Shown here one piece after another: positions 10,801-17,264 of a DNA stretch of 64,000 nucleotides. Under the pieces are notes generated by a model. It saw only the letters and a program-made list of their open reading frames with translations, was not told where the DNA came from and made no database searches. Source of the stretch: Algoriphagus resistens (GTDB lineage: Bacteria > Bacteroidota > Bacteroidia > Cytophagales > Cyclobacteriaceae); the NCBI RefSeq assembly GCF_001442615.1, contig NZ_LMXN01000006.1:1-64000 (forward strand), written 5' to 3'. Position 1 is the first letter of the stretch. Every line of letters begins with the position of its first letter. The translations under genes and the position numbers were made by a program.

Positions 10801-12560
10801 CTGAAAGGGCCGCAAGGGGTTTCAACAATAACTTCTTCCAATTCTTCGGTTACGATTTCTTCATAAGCTGAGCTTAGGCGAACCGGGCCCAGCTTGGCAT
10901 TATTTGTTCCGTTTGAACTGATAAACAGGCGGGTGATTCTGGGTGCAGCACCTACTGTGTGGGTACCTGATGCAGACCAGACCGTCTGGGTTAAATCAAG
11001 TTTAGGATCTATGGAGTAAGAATAGGTAATGGTGTTAGCCCCATCCCAAATACCTCTTACCACGAATTGCAGTGTCTTATCAAACTGCGCGGCAGAGTTG
11101 CCATTGTCTGAGGCAGGGGCCCCAAGACCTACCCTGGCAAGAAGACTGTTTGAAGGGCCTTTTGCCAGTTGCAACCTTACCCAGTTATCATCGGCCGTGC
11201 CGTCATCGATTTTTATTGCAGTCCTGATGCGGTCAGTTGCATTTGGCCCTAAAGAAGAAACATTAAAATAAGTTGAAAAGTAGAAGGGTTCATTTGCCGC
11301 CAAGTCGATAGGGCTTGAGGATACAGGCGCATAATCAGTGGTTTGGGTACCCGAGGAAAAATCCAGGGATGTAGTGGTATTAGCACTGATTCCAGTAGCG
11401 AGGACAGGAATCTGTGCCTCACCTGAATTTGCCGGGGTCCAATTTCCCGCGGACACAGCAATAAGATTCCCTGAACTATAGTTAAAATCTTCAATTATGG
11501 AACCAGCAGGCTCTACCGACTCTTCACCAAGCACAGCAAAATCCTGGATTAAAAAATCCAGCGGCTGCGTAGCCAAAGCGCGTCTTATCGTTGAGAATAC
11601 CCCACCAAAAACTAGATTTGGTGAAGTAACATTGGTATCATGGTCAACCCCCAAATCTATTTTAGAAGAAACAGGCAACGCCCCACTTGAAAATGAGGCA
11701 TTGCCTGGGACTTGAATTTCAGCACCACCATCCAGGGAATAGTAGCCTTTTGCCGTGTTGGTTACAGGGTCTATCTCTAACCTGAGTTTTATGGAAGTAA
11801 TACCGGCTACATTAAAATTGGCAGTATTTAGTTCAGGTAGCCTTAATGATTCTGACGCATTACTCAAATCCTCCGAAAATAATTGGATTTTTTGTTGAGT
11901 ACTTGATGCTTTGATTATTGCTAATTTTATGTAGTGATCTTCATCCACACCATACCATATTCCTGTTTGTTGTGATTGGTCGCCAGCCGAAAGTGAAAAG
12001 TTTGGCTGATCCACTGTGGCAACAACATTTAAAAAGGAGCCAGGGGTATTGAACCCTACCCCCAGCGCGTTGATCTGAGAGTTAGTTTCGGTGCTGTTTG
12101 GGGTGCCGGATGGCTGACTGTAAAAAATACCCTTTGTGGCAGTCAACTGTAACTTCCCGGATGCAAGAGCCAGTTTTCCTAATTCCAATCCAGGAACTGC
12201 CGGATTAGAAATAGGATTATCCGCTGCAAGTCTTGCTGATGGAGCCTGGACCATGGTGAAGCCGGTATTTGCAATTCCACCTTCACTTCCTGTGAAACTT
12301 AGCGAATACGGCAATAAAACCTGTATTTCCCCACAATCCAGGGTGCTAATATTAGAACAGGGTCCGACAAAATCCCGGGAAAAAATATAATTTCCCTGAT
12401 ATTTTTTGAATGGAAACTCCAAGGCTTCAGTCTTAGATCCAGAGGCAAGAAGTAACCCATCATATTTTTCCTTGCCGATAAATGAGACGGAAAAGATGAG
12501 AACAATAAAAATCCACCAAAGTGATTTTTGCTGTAGAAAGAAATTGTAACCGTTTTTCAT
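1..12560 (-). CDS. Giant secreted multi-domain protein (LamG-like, malectin-like, propeller, PKD), 3' end off window
   Basis: The minus frame starts at the ATG at 12560 and stays open to base 1, giving at least 4186 codons; the stop lies outside the window. An N-terminal hydrophobic stretch (residues ~14-30, SLWWIFIVLIFSV) suggests export. Modules recur along it. A laminin-G-like domain occurs three times (plus coordinates about 11700-12360, 10030-10805, 5760-6545), each opening with a C-x-x-I/L...LPF/Y...F-x-G-x-EGG pattern. Malectin-like carbohydrate-binding domains occur four times (about 9190-9710, 5205-5740, 3420-3945, 545-1030), recognised by SGSPY..RGNGY.YGW and NGTY.VTVGVGD. There is a Big_5-like Ig domain (8850-9180), a sugar-dehydrogenase/NHL-like propeller (7500-8830) and HYDIN/ASH-like domains (7150-7470, 4920-5190). 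At least five PKD domains (about 1-1805) carry W-F/D-G-D/N..S...NP.H.Y. Such proteins are usually cell-surface or type IX-secreted adhesins or glycan binders. The exact role is unknown; a C-terminal sorting domain would lie off the left edge. Confidence 0.9.
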   Translation of the reverse strand, partial: MKNGYNFFLQQKSLWWIFIVLIFSVSFIGKEKYDGLLLASGSKTEALEFPFKKYQGNYIFSRDFVGPCSNISTLDCGEIQVLLPYSLSFTGSEGGIANTGFTMVQAPSARLAADNPISNPAVPGLELGKLALASGKLQLTATKGIFYSQPSGTPNSTETNSQINALGVGFNTPGSFLNVVATVDQPNFSLSAGDQSQQTGIWYGVDEDHYIKLAIIKASSTQQKIQLFSEDLSNASESLRLPELNTANFNVAGITSIKLRLEIDPVTNTAKGYYSLDGGAEIQVPGNASFSSGALPVSSKIDLGVDHDTNVTSPNLVFGGVFSTIRRALATQPLDFLIQDFAVLGEESVEPAGSIIEDFNYSSGNLIAVSAGNWTPANSGEAQIPVLATGISANTTTSLDFSSGTQTTDYAPVSSSPIDLAANEPFYFSTYFNVSSLGPNATDRIRTAIKIDDGTADDNWVRLQLAKGPSNSLLARVGLGAPASDNGNSAAQFDKTLQFVVRGIWDGANTITYSYSIDPKLDLTQTVWSASGTHTVGAAPRITRLFISSNGTNNAKLGPVRLSSAYEEIVTEELEEVIVETPCGPFSLLPCDQIVKSLPVNLTFNGNEGGLLDANSISTGFTMADPHTASRLAADGPVTYPSVNGYEPSKLTVQGGNLSIAASAGIAYLANNAQVNTLGVGLTDFSAPLVLETKLLNINTGGSSAQAGIWFGIDNDNFVKLDFNNNANIEVRKEVNGLSSTAGVASNTDQIQVVAGASGNTITLRMVVDPLEMTITSYYAIGAGEFIQVTNSAISELALPQVFLTGKQLDSEQGNASFAGIYNTYRNGTTFNATYDYFTVEQDGVNTPKTLTFSPNTINVSAIEGEDIPPFNVTLSSSVGTPPITLGDDPHAVGDWLLFPENPAVGELQFEFVPGLTAGTYSTTITAQDSDESGYSNADLVVNLTVTPLTDLKVNFSDEATAAPQGYLKDSGSPYADRGNGYSYGWLNAATSAPANLTPNARNRAISGVSVLNNTLIHMQYGTVETPGTGYLPDAKWEMEVPNGTYTVTVGVGDPTVDGATADNPVHTINAEGVTVIDGYVASGVQGSPTRGTTGTAVITVADGKLTLTPTGGHNTKINFVEIVTSTQGELIPSVIGVNPADGATNVSVTTSVSANNLYLPNPGGLNNSTITTSTVRLFKQGSTSPVNASVNGTGGGDAINLVPALPLEANTTYVFEINGVQDVSGATLEAFTSTFTTGDGGGGPTTDLDNVSFSNAGVVDSGNQYTTLEMGPDGKLYGIEFNGNIHRWTINADGTLANEEVLTSWKANYNNSRTAIGFVFDPAATAGNLIAYITHVSFGVNAGAPDWDGNISKLSGANLQNEQLLVTQLPRSNRDHLTNSLAFRPSEPNVLYFLQGSNSAGGAYDGAWQREESLLSGAALRLDLTKLPSTLPLNVRTTRNIEAIKAASTSSPTLGLTDLGTPGYNPYYVNAPLTIYASGIRNAYDLVWHSNGQLYIPTNGTAGGSNSPASIDGMRRPNGTFYNTSGNPSSFPAISAINNTNVQKDWLFRVNPSEPIGYYGHPNPYRGEFVLNRGDADVDNSLYNGVQADINYRGAAFDFELNKSPNGVIEYKSNAENGNLQGAMLVVRYSGGSDIIALVPDGPGGDVQTFKIGIPGFTGFGDPLDLIEDVSTGNIYVSDYARQQIVLLKPSNQASPRPVIALSTDRFAGDAISAGDNVFTQEILISNLGNAPLTDIQTSITGTNSDQFSISALPQTINVQNSGSFTITFNPTSNGTKTALLTISSYNADPVTISLNGLGKQGNGGSNEPSLQWVLDTHLGAGAINVGDVDPSTNLITTGASTNYNSLIGDELDIQEFQAASDGPVSVEVLSVYGPTDSNPVVAFGYYQSGNAGSVQELFTVSNSPVTNGQTLQPVVNGVLEFDPGISSFGFVSRWPYFQNRQLFSEDALNTFSGAIPHHVRVYALPGETNAYVIATEEHVSGFDYQDIVVIVRNIKPFGAVNPEEGCSPISTLDCDQLAVSLPFNLDFSGSEGGMANTGFTMVDNPSARITADGPTSNPAVPGFEPSRLSFSGGNLLVNAANGIAYIRNGTGTGFSTDVNSQINALGAGIDADAFGNFSISTTIVNPYTDGSGNSEQAGIWFGLNEDNFVKLVTANPGTVQMLREINGAAPNTADNDVQLTGIAGLHTSTVTLRMYVDVENNTLTGFYSLNGGAEVTVGTLALPAAYRNGNTSYSNLSFAGIFATKRREATANVVYTFSDFSIIPDNEPVTPTFGPLSINFSTPADATPAGYEKDSGSPYGDRGNGYTYGWMNTDGVTPLDLTANTRNRNVSGADFIQNTIIHMQYQNGVPPGGTPNGVMVEGIWEVALPNGTYAVTVGAGDLNVDGDPTTNPIHNVNAEGVNVINEFVPSGAVGAPTRVTSGSAIVTVEDGKLTIDASGGFNTKLYSLGITQITPGGEDVSLVADPEELIFEVEVQNSSAGPGRKTDSHVVSITNDSEEPVQITGVSFRGTFASHFSTTGPTSVTLAAGESVDYTVTYAPELNNSNLGYHAAEMVLALANAEASEFALGLYALKKNGFEGGNEPPLQAVVNTLGIGINVGWTSLADGVQQVLKGEEVLVQQWIKAGPGQVNITPVGRYSPAESLPFGWYTNGSSIVRNQVGVLASDIFNAQTLFPEIAEGDDFFDPGSAIFGIYVTSNSFQRSNYTEDALNLTSGGTGGVVARRVRTYPMKDRAGNLIENSYLVSFEDASNGDYQDYMFIIDNVIPYEDGALKLEFEADNINVSAAVTDGNSITQQVTLNATGGLDASEVTLTSAASWITLPEEFELGVPFDITINTAGLSQSEYLGVINASAPGYTSDQMQLNLTLTGTEPVFTYQFNFQLPTNIAPSPAGWINDLGAPYGAQTTEQGAVNFGWVLPGTTTPASAVENARNRNTASNNDALLNTLTIIGHRTAATYPLRDWVVNLPNGTYSVNISVGDITATDSYHNLDVNGVNVINYNQETAGTSAPVHFQDTKTVVVSNGVLRLSLASGGVNAKVNYIRIAPVQTGKQPPLIETTLDGVMFSEDVYRGPVTLSSQATDLSGSAEGIVRFQFSVNGQALQDYTNPITLTDLGSYIVLLEAEDGNGNKSVKSYQFTVEQPTGAMLFIENMNKIPGTNRGFPANDYYTFHRLRNPGTALVHDKNVLRINNTGTDNLVVSDILISDLNDFEYEIITAGGALPRTIAPGGFIDLDITFKGDHGGNGHMLFKESIQIVSNADNGSDNTAVLHGAFSPVPEGGVEIDSDDLFNVFGFQSKMNSIVNDQGTITPPNSITYRPSSNYPIPENIDAGYEGDLILSSNFVQADPSKPVIGFQISALHGPGSNGAKFVQVGGTGTVGGINFSHASAYYQTLFPKNGAGAINNDLAASITVPFRIAIADYLSSGGNNITGARPDLLGIRVYKVIDHNGDIIPNEYIVLQDFIQGGCGAGSANCDWNDNTFYFTNIRPEAVPTAEAIDALFINEGEFFSQDITASFNKGYPGNKLTYTATLVGGGAIPSWMTMGANGIISGNADATALAGYEVNVIATDVNGLVTSSVLQVDVNKAPLAVVEADVTEGRLPLTVQFTGDNSSDNGTIAEYSWNFGGVGTANVANPSFIFNAEGEYNVVLTVTDDTGLVGKDSVTISVVENFGPLTVATADVSSGNAPLSVSFDGSGSTSDGEIVDYLWDFGNGDNSSEMSPVYTFTTPGQYTVTLTVTDDNGLSDEAELSISVLENLPPVAIATASVQGGTVPLTVVFNGDTSTDELEVVSYEWTFGDGSPASSEANPTHTYTSAGTFTATLTVEDASGLTGTATLQIVVEPEIEFSLYLNTGSSATVNFDDKVFVGDIGSPSYYNSTHTYTNTNASTISLYQTERGSMGNLLPLNYSIPVPNGTYTISTYHNELYYGKAAGSPSGIAGRRVFDILIEGALVKDNLDLFLEAGNNPMKLVFEEVEVTDGVLNINMPATANRPSISGLAIEKHQVIVNEAPVAVATADKEEILLGEAVSFTGSNSTDDVAIVSYAWDFKDGITSDLADPIHTFTVAGTYDVELTVVDAEGLSNSTVIQITVNAPKVDPIAVASATPNPAEVGEQISFIGQNSTDDGDLIYAWNFDDGTASAEMNPTHIYNEVGQYEVMLTVIDGDFNIDFTTFTVNVELPAEPEPD

Positions 12561-13524
12561 ATGAAATAATTTAGAACCGAGAACAAATTTGTACCCTTGG
12601 AAAACACGCTCTTTTGAATGAAAATATTTGTATAATAAATACTGTCTTTTGACGTTTACACTAATCAGAATGAAATCAAATAACAAAAATCATTTTTCAA
12701 AAAGCAAATATTTGTATTTGAGAAATTCATTTCTTGAAAAAGAATGAATTGGGAAAAAATAAATTAATACTACTATTTATTGTAATTATTATATTTTATC
12801 GCAGCTCTAAAAAATCATAGGATTAAAAATTTAAAAGTAGAATTTCGATAGTTTAAATAAACATAAAACCGCTTATCCGAAAAACTAGCTAAATCCATAG
12901 GCCCTATTTTTCGTAAAAATCCTATAAAAAAGAGAAAATCATATGGGTAAAAAAGAATGTGGGAATTATGGGTATATTAATGGAAACTTAACGTCAAAAA
13001 CATTTAAACTAAACTCACACCCTTATTACCTAAGCACTTAAATGATTAAGCAACCCTTTCAAAAATTGTCAAGCTAGGCGAAATCTAAGTAGCTTAGCTC
13101 TTTTACGTAATGGTAGCGTGGAAAAATGAAACCTGAAGTCGGGTGTTGATATCCTATGAGAACACTCTTATCGGTAGAAGCTCCTTAGAGCGTCTGCCTG
13201 TTCCAACTTTTTCTAAAAAACAAGCCCATTTCCAAGATCACAATTTTAAATCAAGGAAGAATGTTGAATGATGAATCCCGATGAGCAATTTGCTTTTGCT
13301 ACCTCACCTCCTCTTTTGGCATCGTGATACTCATCCGGGATAGGAAGATAAGTAAGCAGTAACATAGCCCCATTTTTTAAGTGATGTTATCATATCGCAG
13401 CAGTTACCTCACCTTAACAGTCTAACCAGCGGACATCCAACAGCTACGTTCCAACAACATTTTACGTGGCTATCAGTTTTTGGAAGGAAAATTTATTTAT
13501 CTTTGTTACTAAGATATTTAGACA
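12561..13524. other. Long AT-rich intergenic region
   Basis: About 960 bp between the divergently oriented giant gene and the marR-like gene. No convincing ORF, tRNA or repeat was seen. The part next to the giant gene (12570-12900) is very AT-rich and probably holds its promoter and 5' leader, but no clear -33/-7 pair could be picked out on the minus strand. Confidence 0.5.
13479..13505 (+). promoter_or_regulatory. Putative Bacteroidetes-type promoter of the marR-like gene
   Basis: A perfect TAnnTTTG -7 box (TATCTTTG, 13498-13505) lies 19 bp before the MarR start codon. A TTTG -33-like box lies at 13479-13482. The spacer of about 15 bp is shorter than the usual 19-21, so the -33 assignment is weak. 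The short leader leaves little room for a ribosome site, as is common in this phylum. Confidence 0.45.
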
Positions 13525-13992
13525 ATGAGCAAAAAACAAGATGACAGTATCATCCAAGAATTTAGAATGGCGAGCAGAAAGTATTCCGATGCTTCCATCT
13601 TCATGCACGAAGCAATCGCCCGAAAAGCAGGGCTGTCCGGTACAGACCACAAATATTTGGGCCTTATCCTTCAGCACAAGGAACTGACCGCTGGAGACAT
13701 AGCTAAACTCACAGGGCTTACAACCGGTGCGGTTACGGGTTTAATAGACCGTTTGGAGAAAAAGAACCTGTTGAAAAGAAAGTTGACCAAAGACGACAGG
13801 CGAAAGGTGATTATTGTTCCAAACACTGAAAACAGTATGAAACTATTGCAACCGTTTTTTAGCGAACTGCAACAGAAAACAACTGGCCTATTAGCTTCTT
13901 TTTCAGAAAAAGAGATCCAGGTCATTCAGCGCTATTTTGTTGAAGCCACAAGCCTAATGGAAGAAACCACCATCAGTTTAAACAGCAAGTAA
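13525..13992 (+). CDS. MarR-family transcriptional regulator
   Basis: 155 residues, the normal size for MarR repressors. The winged-helix core spans about residues 40-120: the helix-turn-helix is seen in LTAGDIAKLTGLTTGAVTGL, followed by IDRLEKKNLLKR and the wing with the typical D-D-R-R sequence (TKDDRRKVII). These proteins are dimeric cytoplasmic repressors that often sense phenolic compounds, oxidants or drugs. The stop lies 1 bp before the start of the following membrane-protein gene, so the two are almost certainly co-transcribed and that gene is a likely target. The ATG is supported by a TATCTTTG -7 box just upstream. The ligand cannot be told from sequence. Confidence 0.9.
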   Translation: MSKKQDDSIIQEFRMASRKYSDASIFMHEAIARKAGLSGTDHKYLGLILQHKELTAGDIAKLTGLTTGAVTGLIDRLEKKNLLKRKLTKDDRRKVIIVPNTENSMKLLQPFFSELQQKTTGLLASFSEKEIQVIQRYFVEATSLMEETTISLNSK

Positions 13993-13993
13993 T

Positions 13994-14506
13994 ATGAACA
14001 AAATGGAAAACATAACAGCATTATACCTGACAAGGGCCGAAACATGGCTTTGCATTACCACACTCCTTTATTTTTTGATGAACGGGGCGCAGATTTTTGA
14101 AACCCTTGTATTCGTCCCCAAGTGGACAGCTTCCCCATCGGAGAACTTCAACCTCTTAGTGGACGGCCGTGGGGCAAGTTTGAAATTCTTTTGGATAATA
14201 ATGCATTCACTGCACGAGATTGCATTCATCCTTGCCATCATTTTCTGCTGGAAAATTGACCCGGTCAGAAACTGGCTGCTCCTATTATTCGTCGTCCATT
14301 TTGCGGTCAGGGTTTGGACCCTATCCTATTTCGCACCCAACATTATTGAATTTCAAAAAGTAGCAGAAACCCCGGCAATGGCAACAGACCTGATAGACCG
14401 GACTTCGCTTTGGCAAATACTCAACTATGTGAGAGTAGCAATTTTTATAGCAGTTTCAATAGGACTTATTCCTTTGTGTGTTAAGTTGCTTAATCTGCGA
14501 CACTAA
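13994..14506 (+). CDS. Four-helix membrane protein (DUF1772-like)
   Basis: 170 residues with four predicted membrane helices, at about 15-35, 70-95, 98-118 and 140-162. Conserved-looking features are N-G-A-Q-I-F-E-T in helix 1 and MHSLHEI in helix 2. The size and helix layout resemble DUF1772/anthrone-oxygenase-like membrane proteins, but that assignment is tentative. It follows the MarR gene by 1 bp, so translational coupling is likely and a role in the MarR-controlled response is inferred. A second in-frame Met at residue 4 is an alternative start. Confidence 0.75.
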   Translation: MNKMENITALYLTRAETWLCITTLLYFLMNGAQIFETLVFVPKWTASPSENFNLLVDGRGASLKFFWIIMHSLHEIAFILAIIFCWKIDPVRNWLLLLFVVHFAVRVWTLSYFAPNIIEFQKVAETPAMATDLIDRTSLWQILNYVRVAIFIAVSIGLIPLCVKLLNLRH

Positions 14507-14513
14507 AAGATAC

Positions 14514-14600
14514 ATGAAATCGAGCATGTCGAAAACGACACACACCGGGATGACTTTAATTCATGCGAGATTCCATATGGCCTTTTAAAGACAAAATTAC
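14514..14600 (+). repeat. Leader-ORF/hairpin element, copy A
   Basis: The left arm ATGAAATCGAGCATG (14514-14528) pairs with the right arm CATGCGAGATTCCAT (14562-14576) at 12 of 15 positions. A nested GTCG-AAAA-CGAC stem follows the left arm. The copy starts 7 bp after the upstream stop codon, and the right arm ends about 30 bp before the hydrolase ATG. It contains an intact ORF of 24 codons (MKSSMSKTTHTGM...HMAF, stop TAA 14586-14588). Other copies are at 44427, 44543, 50959 (minus) and 56469 (minus). It may be a leader ORF or a REP-like element. Confidence 0.75.
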
Positions 14601-14606
14601 AGTCAT

Positions 14607-15491
14607 ATGAAAAGAAAATTAACCTATTTTGTACTGGCAATTTTGACTTTGGCAGCGTGTAACAACAAAAAAGAAACAGAAAACACTATGCAGATTTCAG
14701 CACCTAAGGACATAAAAAAAACCGGCTATTCCGAAGTGAACGGACTGCAAATGTATTACGAGATTTACGGCCAGGGTAAACCATTCGTTCTCATCCACGG
14801 TGGTGGATCAACCATACAGTCAAACTTTGAAAAGGTCATTCCGCTATTCGCAAAAAACAGACAGGTAATAGCCGTAGAATTGCAGGCCCACGGAAGAACC
14901 AGCGACCGAAACGCTGACCTTTCATTTGAACAAGATGCAGATGACGTTGCTACACTCCTGAAAAATCTACTCATTGACAAAGCGGATTTTCTAGGCTTCA
15001 GTAATGGGGGAACAACCACTTTGCAGATTGCCATTCGCCACCCTGAACTGGTCAATAAACTAATTTTAGGCTCTACACTTGCCAAACGCAACGGAGTCCC
15101 TGAATGGTTTTGGGGCTTTATGGAAAATGCCCGGCTGGAAAATATGCCCGAACAATTAAAGGAAGCCTACATGAAGGCTACACCGGACTCCAATGGCCTA
15201 CAGGTAATGCACGACAGGGATGCAAAGCGGATGATTAATTTCAAAGACATTGAAGACGGGCAACTCGAATCCATAAAAGCACCGACTTTGATCATAATCG
15301 GAGATAAAGATGTGATTACCCCAGAACATGCACTTGAACTTCACAGACAAATTGCAAACGCTGAACTGGCGATAATTCCGGGCGGACATGGCCAATATAT
15401 CGGGGAAATCACAACCCTAACACCTGACTTTAAAGAGAGTGATCTTGTAGTTCCGATGATTGAAAAATTCCTTGATAAGAAGAACGACTGA
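14607..15491 (+). CDS. Alpha/beta-hydrolase fold lipoprotein
   Basis: 294 residues. The first 18 residues form a lipoprotein signal peptide with lipobox LAAC (Cys at ~18), so the enzyme is probably anchored in the cell envelope. The hydrolase fold follows: oxyanion-hole region LIHGGGST (~62-69), nucleophile elbow G-F-S-N-G-G (Ser at ~133), acid residue in IIGDKDVITP (~233-242), and catalytic His in PGGHGQY (~258-264). The substrate is unknown; small esters, lactones or C-C bond substrates are possible. Copy A of the leader-ORF/hairpin element occupies its 5' region. The gene may be read through from the marR-like pair, with a 100-bp gap. The family call is secure, the function is not. Confidence 0.88.
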   Translation: MKRKLTYFVLAILTLAACNNKKETENTMQISAPKDIKKTGYSEVNGLQMYYEIYGQGKPFVLIHGGGSTIQSNFEKVIPLFAKNRQVIAVELQAHGRTSDRNADLSFEQDADDVATLLKNLLIDKADFLGFSNGGTTTLQIAIRHPELVNKLILGSTLAKRNGVPEWFWGFMENARLENMPEQLKEAYMKATPDSNGLQVMHDRDAKRMINFKDIEDGQLESIKAPTLIIIGDKDVITPEHALELHRQIANAELAIIPGGHGQYIGEITTLTPDFKESDLVVPMIEKFLDKKND

Positions 15492-15577
15492 ATAACAAAC
15501 CGCCAGTATTGCAAGATCCGGACATTGAATTCAAAGACATGGGTTTCTTTCAATTTTAGGCTGTTAATACAATAAAA

Positions 15578-16246
15578 ATGAACAACGTAGAGCTATTTGA
15601 AAACGAAAGGGCAAAAGGTTATAATCAGTTTGTAGATGCCTGGATACCCAACTACCATTATTTTTTGGACTGTTTACCAAAACTACTAAGCAAAACACCG
15701 GTAAAAGATTTGTTGGTGGTTGGCTGCGGCACAGGAAACGAAATGGATAGATTTGTTCATTCGGCTGAATACTGGTCAATAACGGGTGTTGATCCTTCAC
15801 CTGAAATGGTCAGCCAGGCCAGTGACAAATTTCATTCCTGTGAAAATGTGACGCTGGTTGAAGGGTTGGTGACTGACCTTTCCATTGAAAAGAAATACAA
15901 TGCAGGAACACTGTTGTTGGTTTTGCATTTTCTTGAGGACAATGGAAATAAACTGGCCTTGCTTAAAGACATTGCTGACAGATTGGTCCCGGGTGCTACA
16001 CTGGTCATGCTGGATATCACGGGAAATAAAAATCAGATCAGGCAGAACCTTAAAGTACTTAGGCTCCTTTTGCCGGACGGTCTGGACGAAGCACAAATAA
16101 GCAACCGCCTGAATAGAATAGAAAATGAACTATATCCGGTTTCAGAAGAACGGATTTCGGAATTATGCCAGGAAGCCGGATTTGAAGAACCGCTGCGCTT
16201 TTTTCAATCCTCAATTTACATGGGTTGGCTGACCAGGAAGAAATGA
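15578..16246 (+). CDS. Class I SAM-dependent methyltransferase
   Basis: 222 residues. SAM-binding motif I is seen as LLVVGCGTGNEMDRF (~47-61) and motif II as ITGVDPSPEMV (~70-80), followed by the usual Rossmann strands (GTLLLVLHFLEDN, ATLVMLDITG). The C-terminal part (EERISELCQEAGFEEP) matches the end of small-molecule methyltransferases of the Methyltransf_25/31 type. It is expected to be cytoplasmic. It lies 86 bp after the hydrolase gene on the same strand. The substrate cannot be predicted from sequence. Confidence 0.88.
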   Translation: MNNVELFENERAKGYNQFVDAWIPNYHYFLDCLPKLLSKTPVKDLLVVGCGTGNEMDRFVHSAEYWSITGVDPSPEMVSQASDKFHSCENVTLVEGLVTDLSIEKKYNAGTLLLVLHFLEDNGNKLALLKDIADRLVPGATLVMLDITGNKNQIRQNLKVLRLLLPDGLDEAQISNRLNRIENELYPVSEERISELCQEAGFEEPLRFFQSSIYMGWLTRKK

Positions 16247-16797
16247 GATGTAAAACGGCGATATTTTCTATCTGAACTGAAATGGAATAACCAATTCAAG
16301 CGGTTAAACAAATGAACTGGGATATCATACAGCGTCGTTAGATCGTTTTTGTTTCTGGAGTTCAGTGCTACTGAGCGAGCTCGGTTTATTGCGAATACAT
16401 TTGCCCATCATCGCTTTGGAATTGTTTTCTGGTATAGGTGACAAATCAGGTTTAAATTTGCCTATGATAGCGAGAAAAAAATTTTCGTTAGCTGTGAATA
16501 AACATAAGCAGTAAGCAAGGAAACATGAGATACGGCTTTGGGGTATTCGGATTTTAGCTGTACCCATACGCATTATCGCAATTGTTGCGTATTCCGGCAA
16601 AGAAGTTTTCCAACCAGTCTATTGATTTACAGGTGCTGCACGTGTAGGATGGTGGAATGGCTGAGAAAACAAAACGTCGGCCTTAGGCAATGCCCCACAG
16701 GCAAGAGAAACAACTACTTTATTAGAGGAACAGCTGAAAAACAGCAAATAGACGGGGTAAGGAAATCGAAAATAGTTGATTGTCACCGCATCTTATA
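16247..16797. other. Intergenic region with no convincing gene
   Basis: 550 bp between convergent genes. A minus-strand frame (16325-16600, 91 codons) has a C-terminal part (KFKPDLSPIPENNSKAM...) that looks protein-like and could be the remnant of a lost gene. Its N-terminal half is not convincing. No terminator hairpin was identified with confidence. Confidence 0.35.
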
Positions 16798-17175
16798 CTA
16801 GTACTGGTTGAAAATTTTTGACACGATCTTCCATTCCTTAGCTATCTTGACCAACAAAAGAAAATCAGTGTAGATTACTTTTCCATCACGCAATAGCTCT
16901 ACGACTACACTTGCTTTGCCTTCCACAACCTCGATGCTTTTGAATTCCGGTACCAAAGCGATGGTAGCATAGTTGAAATCCGGATCCTCTTTCCGTTTTT
17001 TCAATACCTCTTCCCACATGGGGCGGCTAAACAAAAAGAACTTACCATCTTCCTGAATATTGATGATTGCAAACTCAGGATGAAAAACGGTTTTAAAAGC
17101 CTGGATGTCCGTTTCATTAAATGCACCGTGCACATAGTTCTGGGTGATCGTTTTTTTTATTTCTTCTGCTTCCAT
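16798..17175 (-). CDS. NTF2-like / lumazine-binding-like protein
   Basis: 125 residues, the length of a single NTF2-fold domain. It has the pattern of the putative lumazine-binding / SnoaL-like group: an N-terminal helix (EEIKKTITQNYVHGAFN), HPEFAIINI, and a C-terminal pair of strands (FLLLVKIAKEWKIVSKIF). Proteins of this fold bind or transform small hydrophobic ligands, or simply act as stress-associated accessory proteins. It is the last of four minus-strand genes (AraC, SDR, lactonase-like, this one), 89 bp after the lactonase-like gene, and may belong to the same transcript. No catalytic residues can be assigned. Confidence 0.7.
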   Translation of the reverse strand: MEAEEIKKTITQNYVHGAFNETDIQAFKTVFHPEFAIINIQEDGKFFLFSRPMWEEVLKKRKEDPDFNYATIALVPEFKSIEVVEGKASVVVELLRDGKVIYTDFLLLVKIAKEWKIVSKIFNQY

Positions 17176-17264
17176 AGTGTCGTTATTTTTTGATGATCAT
17201 AAGAATACCTATACCGATTGAGGCTATAGTGGATACAGTCAAGGATTCAAAATTAGATCCCAAG

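Noticed and set aside
16325-16600. 91-codon minus frame in the gap after the methyltransferase
   Set aside because: Only its C-terminal half looks protein-like; no start context, neighbours or family support a gene.
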